The notes under the pieces: generated by a model
What the model saw: the letters and a program-made list of their open reading frames with translations, nothing else
The model's database searches: none
Told to the model about the DNA's origin: nothing
Shown: one piece after another, positions 21,386 through 33,000 of the stretch
How positions within the stretch are numbered: the stretch's first letter is position 1
Layout: the number at the start of each line of letters is the position of its first letter
Translations under genes and position numbers: made by a program
Assembly (NCBI RefSeq): GCF_000485595.1
Contig: NW_014577085.1
Location: 692,001 to 756,000 of the forward strand
Direction of reading: 5' to 3'
Length of the DNA stretch: 64,000 nt
DNA from: Priapulus caudatus
Lineage: Eukaryota > Priapulida > Priapulimorpha > Priapulimorphida > Priapulidae

Positions 21386-22115
21386 ATACGATATCATACG
21401 TGTGTCGTATCTCGATACGTATAGATCATATGATATGATACGTATTGCGATACACAGGCAGAAGAAAGAGAGATAGTAAATTCCAAGTTATTGTCAATTT
21501 TTCATACAAAAAACATTCAGTAATACTATATTATATATTTCTATGGCTGAAGCACATCAAGACGGTCTGAGTGCTTTAGACTAGAGTCTAGGCTAACATG
21601 TAATCGACAGCTCCACTCACATACGTGCCATACACAATGTGCCATGCAGTGTAGCTCTAGAACTATAGTGAAGCCCTTTGCTCCGCCACAGGCGTAACAG
21701 GATAGCCTCCAGTGGCAGAGCGAAGGGCTATAGTTCTAGAGCTATATACACAGTAAAAGCGCGTGCTACATTATGTGTACAGGAACGACACGCACCTGTC
21801 AATCGCTTTCGTGATTGTTTTGCAGTAACAATATTGGCAGAAATACCAAGCATGCCATATATATTGGCCCAGATTTCTATGACATTCAAGGATATTTACG
21901 TGATACTGAAAGGGAATTCAGATAATCATAATAGAAGAAAGTATTCAAATTTAAAGGAATTACATGTGCTTCATTAAATAGCTTAGCTTGTTTTATTCAC
22001 TGTTTAACATCCGTATCGTTTGTATCGCGATACAGACGCGCGTATCGATTATCGTATTGTGGACTGTTGTAGCGCAATTCGTTGATGTATCGGTGAATCG
22101 TTACACCCCTAATAT
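21376..22115. mobile_element. Possible hAT-type non-autonomous element
   Basis: The right end reads GTGAATCGTTACACCCCTA, the complement of a TAGGGGTGTAACGATTCAC end typical of hAT elements (established knowledge). The left end, GGGTCATGATACGATATCAT, is rich in GATACG words that recur at the right. No clear 8-bp target duplication was found, so the left boundary is uncertain. Confidence 0.45.
21652..21744. repeat. Perfect-arm hairpin TAGCTCTAGAACTATAG
   Basis: Seventeen-base arms TAGCTCTAGAACTATAG (21652-21668) and its exact complement (21728-21744), with partly complementary GCCCTTTGCTCCGCCAC and GTGGCAGAGCGAAGGGC inside. It lies within the possible hAT-type element. Confidence 0.85.
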
Positions 22116-22483
22116 ATCAGTATATCAGTGTCATTCGTGATCATTCAAGCCCTATGGTGTGTATTCCTTTACTCCACCATTCTCCTCCCAATGTTGCAAA
22201 GTGAAGGCCTACAAATATGTAGAGCTAGATTAACTAGTAGTACTGATCTACGTAATAATATAATAATTAATAGTACTAGTAGTGACGTTGGGAGTGATGG
22301 TGGTAGTACTTAGTGACGGCGACTGCTGCCACAGTGGCAGCAGCAATAGTAATACAGTGTGGCCCTGTTATATAACACGATCGTTGAGGTCCATAAAATG
22401 TCATCGCGAAAAAAGCGGGGTTGCGCTAAATCGGGGTTCAAGAAAATCACTGTATAAACTGACCCAATGTTGACCCAATGGCC

Positions 22484-23409
22484 CTGTCACACCTTGATGA
22501 TTTAGCCAGCATATGCCGACGTATCAAAATTTCTCTAAAACGCTGGCATAAGCTGAACTATCGATGTTTTTTTCAATTTTGGCCGTATACATAGCGTATT
22601 CATAACGAGTTGGACGTATACTTAACGTATTAGTAACGTATATATAGAACGTTTCGATAACTTATAGATAACTTATACCAACGAATGCTTAGCGTGTTGC
22701 CGGCGTTCACAACTTATGCCCAACGATAGTCTAACTTATGCATAGCACGCGGCAGCGTATCGCCGACGATCGCGTGTCGTAGCTTATAAAAAGGCTGCCG
22801 CTCAACGATTCAAATCATAACCGCACTAGACATCGCAGTATATCAACATCACCGTCACAGTATCAACATACCAATAACATTTTTATATACCAATTCCCCT
22901 AAACGCTGCCAATACGCCATTATACGGTAGCTGTAAGTTAGAAACACGTTCAGTAAGTTCTGTGGTCATCCGGAACACGTCAAATACGTCTACATACGTC
23001 AATATGCGTTGGAGATAAGTTATACACATAGGTTCAAAGCACGTTACTCATAGGTTAGAAATAAGTTTTGGGTACGCTAGACATTATCTCGACGTATTTC
23101 GACTTATGAGTAACTTAATTACAAGTAACGTGTGTGAACATGTGTCAACGATCGCATAACTTGCCTACAACTTATCATTATGGCCCGCGTATGCGGGACG
23201 TATGGGCATACGCTGGCATACGTCGGAAAATTTTGAGCATGCTCAACATTTTCCGACGACCTTGCCGTACTACGACGTATACCAGCGTGCTTCAGCGTGC
23301 TCTTATAACTTATACAAAGCTTACCCATAACTTATTCGACGTACGCCAGCGTATTCACCAAATTTTTCATACGTCGGTATACGCTGGCTTTCATACGGAG
23401 GTGTGACAG
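22484..23409. mobile_element. 926-bp terminal-inverted-repeat element
   Basis: Left end CTGTCACACCTTGATGATTT and right end CATACGGAGGTGTGACAG are inverted repeats that extend inward with GCCAGC..TATGCCGACGTAT words on both sides. The interior is full of ACGTATA/AACTTAT motifs and an AAAATTTTGAGCATGCTCAACATTTT palindrome region near 23225-23255. Flanking duplication is unclear. No transposase. Confidence 0.65.
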
Positions 23410-23841
23410 CACCATTACATCCTAAAACACCCGTGCTATTTTCGCCCTATTTGACCTGTTTTTTGTTCGAATGCATAATGAACAATGCATAAAAGTGAAC
23501 AATGCAAATGAAACAATGCAAACAGTCATATGCACAACATGCACACAGCAACAAGTCATGTAAACTAATTTAGTTGCGCGATCTATAGGCGATCGTCGCT
23601 TTAACTTAAGGCCGGCTTAACACACCAAAAAACTTCAGTTCTGGAAATTAAGAGCAAAAAAAGGTTCAATGACTCATCACGTTATATCCGAATTCGCGTT
23701 AAATCGGGTCACGTAAAATCGGGGTTTCACTGTAGTAGGATCGAGTGCGTGCGTCTATACTATCATTGATAGCCTATATCTTCTTCTTACTTTATGAGGT
23801 CAAGTTGTAAATACCAACATTATTTTTATATTTGCATATAG

Positions 23842-24063
23842 GAAACTCCGGTGTGAAGATATCACAGAGTTCTTCTCGCACAAAATTCATGGCAAAGGCA
23901 GTTGTTCCAGCTTCACATAGACGAGAACTCCACCATAGAGATGACTCCTTTATCTTCCAGTTGGCCACACATGTGCCTGACATGGTAGTGTTAAGGGATC
24001 AAAACCAACCTATGCCCTTTAGAAAAGAGTTTAGTGGAATCCTAATGTTTGCTGATGTCTCAG
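23842..24063 (+). CDS. ADCY10: ADCY10 exon a: N-terminus, first C1 metal Asp
   Basis: Acceptor TTTGCATATAG, donor GTGATA, phase 1. Contains FQLATHVPDMVV (human IAAHLPDLIV) and FSGILMFADVSG, whose Asp corresponds to human Asp47, one of two metal-binding aspartates. ATG at 23889 (MAKAVVPASH) is a plausible start, but the open acceptor suggests an upstream exon. Confidence 0.9.
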
Positions 24064-27000
24064 GTGATATACTTAATGCGACACATGAACCCTATATAGC
24101 TTCCTTGCATGTTTTCAGTTCAAACAAGTTTGTTGGTTATGCTGCATAGAAAATGTCATTGTTCAATATTTATTAGAAATATTTTAAAATTCTTTTAAAA
24201 CTGACAAATATACCAGTGCTTACAACGACAGTGGCGCCACCACAAGCGAATGCTGACAAAGTTGCGCAACGCAACTTATCGGCTGCAGGCTACAGACCGA
24301 GGGTGTTTTTTATTTATTAATGTAAGAGGAGAATGATTGCAATATCTTATAAACCACTCTCAGTTTCAGTTATAATATGAACGAATTTGACCTAAAATAA
24401 AAAGCGTTTGGTTAAATATCAGTTACGTATAAATATATTTGCACTTTTGTGATTAGCCCTATGTCTGTAACATGCAAAATTAATTTGTAAAGGCGCAACT
24501 TTGTCAGGGTGGCAGCACAATCGTGCAGTGTCACAAGGTCAGTGATAAAAAATAAAGGTTTCGAAAGTCACTGTCGTTTTATGACAAATCTGAATGCGTG
24601 ATTATAGAAATTTGTAGGTATATGCTATTATTTATGCACTTACTATCATAATATCAGTAGTGAATAATAATAGATTCTATAATTCTAGAATAATAGATTC
24701 TATAATCGAATTTATTGTTATTCATTCCTGATAATATACTATAAAATTCTAGGGGGTATGTGCATCTGTGTGTGTGTATTATATATAACAAAATTTCATG
24801 TGCATTTACAAACTCTTGTGTAGTTTGTTTTACTTATTACTTTAATTAGTTTACTTTAATATTTAGATTTAAATGATAACTTATTTTGTGCATACCTTTA
24901 GGCTTCACATCGCTAACAGAGAAGTACAGTGCGAATGCCAAAAGCGGTGCTGACCAACTAACAAAAACACTCAACGAGTATATTGGCGCTATCTGTGAGG
25001 GAATTATAACTGCAGATGGTGACATTCTGAAGTTTGCAGGTGTGTTTATCGTGTATGGTTAAATTAATTTGCGTATGGTAAATACTAGATGAATAACTCA
25101 GATTTACTAGATTGATCATATCCATTCATTGTCTGCAACATTAATTACAATAGAGCGTATATTGAATGTAAATGTGTGGAGATATTATATTCTACTATAT
25201 TAGGAGATGCCATCCTGGCAGTGTGGCCGTGTGAGCCAGATGAGCTGAAGGGTGCTCTGCTGAAAGTTATCCATTGTTGCCTTGACATTCAAGACAAGTA
25301 TGGGGAGTGGAAGACTGATATTGGAGTCAAACTTAGGGTAAAAATGGGTGAGAAATATTACTTCATCATGATTTCGATTTGCTTTATATGTTATTATATA
25401 TTCTTAATAGTAGTTTAATGAAACATTGCAATGGCATTTCTACCATTTGTTCATGGCACTGCATTTTGTGAGTATAGATTGAATGGCATTTATGAATTGA
25501 AAGAATATTTTTGAGTTACAAATTAATACAGTGTCAGATTGAGCAAATGTGTTTCAAATGTCTGTTGTTGGAAATTACTGATATTAGGTTCTTTTGATTT
25601 CTGTTGCAGCAATTGCGTGTGGGGAGCTGTGTGTCATGTTTCTTGGAAATGACGAATTCCAGCACTACGTGACTACAGGAAACACTGTAAATGACGTCAA
25701 CAAAACAGAGAAGTTCTGTGAGCCTGGCTGGGTTGTTCTCTCTCCATACGCGTGGTCACTGTGCGATGCAACGACAATGGAGTATCAAATGATGGATGAT
25801 GATCAGCATGTCAGAGTGAGTCTAGGGTGTCAGTGACGTATGAAATAGGTATAGTCTATATCTATAATGATTCAATATCTAATCTGTTAGCTCTTGCAGC
25901 AAATTTTTGTCATGGCATGAAGTAGTTATATAGTTAACATTTAATAGTGTCTGCTTAGCACTTTTTATGAGTATTGGAAATATTTGTCCATGAGCTATAT
26001 GTGCAAAATACATAGTGGGAACACTTTTTTTTAACCATGACTATATGCTTCTGTTTGAAAGGTTTCTGCAGTGTTCACTGAACAACCTGCTCATTATCTA
26101 TTAAGAAGAACCTACAGTTACTTCACAACAGTTGCAGGACTTCGCAATGAAAGCCACACCTTTTCCGATATCAACAAAAACCTCACTCCGGTTATATTCA
26201 GCAGACCATTCGGTATAAATTCCTTGTTATATTCTCGTGCCATCTATATGTTGAAAAGTAAGAGATAGCTAAATAAAAGTAAGGTTTTTTAGGGGCAACC
26301 GATTACTGTAATGAGTTAAAAATATTTTGTTATCCAATGGTGTCTATCTTATCACGTTTATTTTGAATGTTAATTACCAATTATTTGGAGGTACTATAGA
26401 GCCATCAATTAAAAATTATTACAGTATTGTCAGTAACTGTTCATATTTTGTGTGTGTGTAAATTGCAGTTACTGCTTCTCAAGATAGCATCGCAGAAGAA
26501 CGTAAAAAGCTTAGATGTAAGCCACAGATTATGCTGCTATTAGTTGATCTCATCTCTATCTCGATCTCTCTCTCTCTCTCCCCCCTCCCCCCTCTCTCTC
26601 TCTCTCTATCTTTTTTCTCTTTTTCTCTCTCTTCCTTCACCTCTTCCTTGCTCTCGTTCTCTTTCGCTCACTCATTCACCCACGAACCTACCTGCCAGCC
26701 TGTTCTTTCCCTTCCTCTCTATAATAGATTGAGTAAGAGAGATAATCTGGTATAATATTAATTAAAAGTTACAAAAATGCAAACATGTGCGCGCACGCAC
26801 GTGCACATGCGCTCATACATGTTACAAGTATTACTTGTGATTCCTACCCATATTTAATTTTCGAAAAGGTAATTTGCAATAAATAATAAACCTATATGTA
26901 ATTTATGATGAAGAAAATAATAATACAGGAATTTCTTTGCATTCTCTAAGTGTTACACTTGTTTTTAGTTCGTAGGTCTGTTTTTCTTGATAGCGAGGAA

Positions 27001-30000
27001 AGCTTGGTGCAAGATTTGAGAAGATATGTCATTTCTCCCGTTAGGAAAAAGGTAATCATGTTCATGCATGTAATAACAGACATGGTAGCTATAGCTATGA
27101 TGTACTTACTCACTATAACACTTTACTCTAACTGCTGTAGGCCCTACTGTACTGTACTGTACTGTACTGTACTGTACTGTACTGTACTGTACTGTACTGT
27201 ACTGTACTGTACTGCACTGTAATTACTAATTAACACGCTAAGTGTATTATTTTATTGCTAGATTGATGACAACCAGCCCGTGGAGTTTCTGTCAGAGATG
27301 AGAGAAGTCACGATTGTGTTTATGAATATGGTTTTAAAAGAGACAACTCTAAGAGAGCAAGTTTATATTCTGCAGAAGGCCTTTGAGGTGATCTACCGCA
27401 ATGTTGAGCGCAAACGGGGTATGTCTGCCATGTTGATGTACGTTTGTCTCTTTAATATATGTTATTCATGTAGCAAGCACCATAAGGTGTAGAGGTTTTT
27501 AAAACGATCATTGCAAGAATTTTGCTCAGAAAAACTAAATATAGCTGAATATAGTCTCACCTGACAGCGAAAATATCACTGATTACACCAACATTCAAAA
27601 CACCAATATTTTATGCAGTTATAGCATAGAAAAATTGATTTGACCACATCATACCAGCAATACATTTTTTCGAGTCAAGACTTTCAAAAATTACAAATGG
27701 CGTCTCAAACAAGCGAACATAATTAAAACAAAGAGCTAGGCATCTATTTGTGTGTGATAAGTATTCTCGCTGGCGTTTCGCAACGAGGATTTGATCCACT
27801 TCTCTCTCCGTCTTCGTTATAGTTCCTAGGACTTTTGAAGACTATAATATTTATGAGGTTACAACTTACACTCTTGTTTGTGTTACGCTACTATGCACCT
27901 CTGTGTTTACATCTGACCAAAAATATCTCCGGTGCGATTTTTGCATTACTGTACCCTTGTTGACGTCTCGCGGTACCTCGAGAAAGTGCGAGACATGACA
28001 GCGAAAATCAACAAGAGAACGCAAAATTGTAATCGTGCATGATTTTGTCTTTGCATGCGGTTCTAAGACATTTTATTGTTATTTCAAACAATTACTGTTA
28101 CTCAAGCAACAACGGTAGGCATCATGAGAGTGAGAATAAACACTAAAAAACGCTGAAAACAACTCGCAATGATCGCTTTAATAGACTCGATCCCATTAAC
28201 TGCTTTTATAACTCGTTTACATAAACTCGCTGTAGAAAATCATTAGATATGCTGTAGTAATTGTCAAATGTGATGCTGTTGCCCCTCTATATGAAGAAAA
28301 TAATTTATATGCAAATTTTGTGCATTTGTCTTTGTAACATTTGTGAGGTATGTGTAGCAGTGAATTATAAATAACCACACTCAAAAACACTATATTTCAC
28401 ATATGTTATATGTGGGGTGTTGCTTGTTAAACTGCTATTATTTTGTGTATACATTAATTAGGTTGTAAAATGTGTTGATTGCACTTTTACAAATATCATT
28501 TTAAGAAAGAGTTGCACTTCAGTGCTGATAAAGTTTCTGCATAGTGCATATAGTATATATCATGAGAAATAATAAAAACAAACAATGTTTTTATTTACTT
28601 CTGATATTATGCTTAGTCTGTGTGTAGTTTGTGTACATATATTTGAGTTTCTTTATATATATAAATGGTAATCCTGGTTTTAATATTTTCAGGTTGCATG
28701 AATAAGATATTCATGTTTGACAAGGTAACTGCACTTGAATAGAGCTATGAAATGAAATGAATTGAAGATGACCAGCTATAGGATATTTGCATCGTAGTGT
28801 CCTAGATGAAGTTATTAAAATTACATATGATATGTAATATAACTGACTACTAAAACTTACTCTATATCTTGTGCAGTATAAGGTTCTCAATTAAAAAATG
28901 TTTACATTAATTTGCTTTTGAAACTTGTGTGGTCGAGTCAATATAATTCTATAATTATAATTCTAAATTTATATAATTAGTAACTCTATATCTTGTGCAG
29001 TATAAGGTTCTCAATTAAAAAATGTTTACATTAATTTGCTTTTGAAACTTGTGTGGTCGAGTCAATATAATAATATATGGATGCAGATTTTGCAAGTGTA
29101 TTTTGATTTAATTTCATAATGAGATGATCAGCTCAATTGCAGGGTACAACGTTTCTGGTTATCTTTGGACTGCCTGGCTACAAGGAAGAAGATGAGACAG
29201 CCAATGCGCTTCAGGCAGCGTATCGTATGACGAATGAGCTCAATGCAACGAATGGAATTCTGTAAGCAACTCGTGATTGAGAATGTTACTGTGCTTTCTT
29301 ACTTATGCAGTAGACATTGCTCTATTGTTCAGCTAGAGTAGGTAGAGAAACAATTAAGGAGTTATAGGTTACCAATTTTTTTATTAGCTCATCTGACGTA
29401 GTTAGATGCAGCTTGTAGAATCGCATGATTGTCTGTACGTTTGTGCGTCCGTCCGTGCGTGCGTCCGTCAACAGTTGGGCACAAATCTTAACCGCTCGAC
29501 GTACGGTCACGATATTCGGGACGTCGGGGGGGATCGTGAAAAGGACTCGGGATGACCAACTTGGGGGGCAAGGGTCAAAGGTCAAGATGTGTAAACGGAG
29601 GGGGAATATTTCCCCCTTAACTTAAGGTATAGGAGGAAATACGAAATTGCGGTACAAATCTTAACGGCTCAACGTATGCTCTTAATATTCGGTGTATAGT
29701 GTGATGGGCAGGAAACCCATCACCAGTGCGAAATTGGAGGTCACAGGTCAAAGGGCAGTGGGGGAAAGGTCAGATATCAGACATTTTCTGAGGACATGGC
29801 CTAATGGACAGAGTGAAAAACTTTTTTGTTTCAGCACTGACCTACCATTTTTATCACTTTATTGAAATTAGGACCATGAAATGTGCTTTCCACTGACGTG
29901 CGAAGAGTAAGTGTCTGATAATCTTTTGACCCTGAAAGGGAGGGTTCAACATGGATTTGTTGACTGTTAACAAAGGACTGAACTGATTTTGCTATTATTA

Positions 30001-33000
30001 GAGCCCATACCTATGTGGATGTGAGGCTACATTTGCAGTTCAATTGCAAAGACAAAAGTTTGTTGAACTATAGGTTTACACTCCTTATAAATCATATTAT
30101 TTTCTAAAGCAGTCTGTATATATTAATAGCACCCTGAATGCTCGCGTGGCTACCGTCATCCGAAATGTAGGCAAAAACCTGGGGGCAACCCATTACTCAT
30201 GCATGGGGGTGAACTGGCACTTTTCTAATAAACATGCACACCTGCAATGCAGATGTGTTTAATTGATTACTCGATCACAGCTGAGCGAAATTGTCGCCTG
30301 CCTGAATATACTTGGATTTTAGCCTGTAAATTTCAGCAACTCAATGGAATTAGGTTATCTCTACTTTCTTGACTTATCACCAATGCACAAAGGGTGATGC
30401 CATCTTTGATTATTGATTACACTTGCACGCGCCATCTCGCGGCAACTATAGGCCTAGTGATACGTACGTACATTATGACACGAGTATATAAGACAGTCGA
30501 GCAGGTATGAAGTAGGATATGCATTGTTAGGGTTTAGTTTTAGTGTTAATACCTATGCTACACAGATTTGATGATGACGTAGCCGGTTTAGCGATAGAAC
30601 ATGCTTTCAACCTTTTGCAGAAACGAAGGCCAGTACAGTAGAGCAGCAGACCTCAGATGAGCACTGTTGCTAATGCGGCACTTGTTGTATATGTAGGCAT
30701 TGTGAATGTTACAGGAAGCACTTTGAGAGCGCATTATCCATGAGTGTCATACAAAATTTGAGATATTTGATATATATTTAATATATATTTGTTTTTTGAA
30801 ATATTTCAGGAGAACTTCCATTGGTGTTACTGTGGGATCTACATTTTGTGGTGTGGTTGGACACAGGCACAGGCATGAATATACAGGTAAATGATTGAAC
30901 GCTGCTGCAGGGGCATGATTTTTTTATCATTTTTAGCTCATATGACATAGTCGGATGCAGCTTGTAGAATCGCACGATCGTCCGTCCGTCCGTGCGTGCG
31001 TCCGTCCGTCCGTGCGTCAACAGTTGGGCACAAATCTTAACCGCTTGACGGTGACGATATTCGGGACGTCGGGGGGGATCGTCAAAACGAGTTGGGATGT
31101 CGAAGCTGGGGGGTCAAAGGTCAAAGGTCAAGAGGTGTAAAAGAAGGGGGAACATTCCCTCCTTAACTTAAGGTATAGGGAGGAAATGCAGAATTGCGGC
31201 ACAAATCTAAATGGCTCGACCTAGGCTCGTGGTAGTTGGTGTATAGCATCATGGTAGGAAAAGCCATCACTGTGTCGAAATTGGAGGTCACAGGTCAAAG
31301 GTCAATGGGGCACAGGGCAGATTTTAGACATTTTCTGAGGACATGGTCTGACGGAGCGATTGAAAAACTTTTTTGTTTCAGCGGTGACCTAGCATTTTTA
31401 TGGCTTTATTGAAAGGACCATGAAATCTACTTTCTGCTGACATGCGAAGAGTAAGTGTCAGATAACCTTTTGACCCTCAAGAGGAGGGTTAAACATGGAT
31501 TTGTTTACTGTCTGTTAGAAAGAATTTGACTGCCGGGTTTGCTAGTAGAATCTATACATGCCTGGATGTACGAGGCTACAATGTCACAATGAAATTTCAA
31601 AAGCTAAATTTGGTTGAAGAAGGTTTATGCTCCTTAAATCGTATAATTTCTATGGCATTCTGTACTGTCAGTATTTTACATGTAACGTATGCCACTGCCA
31701 GTGGCCACTGCCAGTGCATGTGGTGGTGGTACTGTGTAGTTTTTGCCTGCATTAATTAGTTACAGGTGGCAGCTCTCTATTGCAGCCTGTAGGCTTGCAT
31801 AGGTAAATGGATGAGTGCTTACCTATTCTGTCTTGCAAATAGTTGTTGCTACTACGTACGATGGGAGCTTCCATCTTTAATCTGAAGACACTTAAACGTA
31901 CGCGCCATCTCGTGGCAACTTTTATATCGATCCCAACGAACATTCCTTTGAGAAGGTTCCTGATACCATCCCTGTGCATTCCACTGTTTCGGCGTGTATG
32001 TGAACACATTTGGGACTAACAGGGTTTACTAGAATCCCACCACTCCACCACAGAGTCACCGCAGTAGACGTTAGATGAGCGCTGTCGCTTCGCGGCACTT
32101 GTTTTCCTTTTGCGATGTCAGATGACCTGTGAGGTCAAATCCAATGTGCCCATGACATTCAGCATCCAAAGTCACATCTAATGGCCATCCTTGGACATAT
32201 CTAGAGTGGCCCATATTGATTTGAATCGAGAACAGATGAACAGAGAAACTTCCACAAATATGTATTATAGATTAATGAAAGATAAAATCCTGTAAAGATC
32301 AATAATTTGATTGAATTAATTACTACAACAATATTTGATAAAGAGGGTGACACTTACTGTTTAAATTTATCATCTCAAATAAATTTAATTAAATCAAGAA
32401 ATTAATAAATATAGATAAATTTTGTCTCACGTTTTCGATTCGTGTGTACATAATACTGATTACTTCAGCAAAAAAATTATTTCAGATTTGTGCTGTTATA
32501 GGCTATAAAACAGTGATTGAACAGCAAACGTAGACCTGCTATATCATGAGATTTGCGAGAATGGAATTTTCAAACACGCACAAAACCAGTGCACGTAGTT
32601 ACATGACGCAAATATCTATAGACTGGTACTAGATCTTGAAATTTATACGAAGGTAGCATAGTGTAGAGACAGCATACTGGTTTATGGCATCTTGCGAGAG
32701 AGCGAAAAACACACTAACTTTGCTGACATGTAAACAATTATTATTTGAGATGCAGATCGGTGCACATATTGGTGAATGGACGAACGAGATAAAATGAAAA
32801 CAGTTGTCGAAAACATGAGAATTCCTCGCTTTAAGGTACAAAGTATTATATGTTATAGTGTGATCCTATAGTTAGTCATATTGATACTATGGTTTCCTGT
32901 ATTTTCAGTTATTGGAAGTAACGTGAACAAGGCAGCACGTCTGATGATGTACTACCCAGGCAGGGTAACATGCGATGAAGCTATCCGGACTGCCTCCAGA

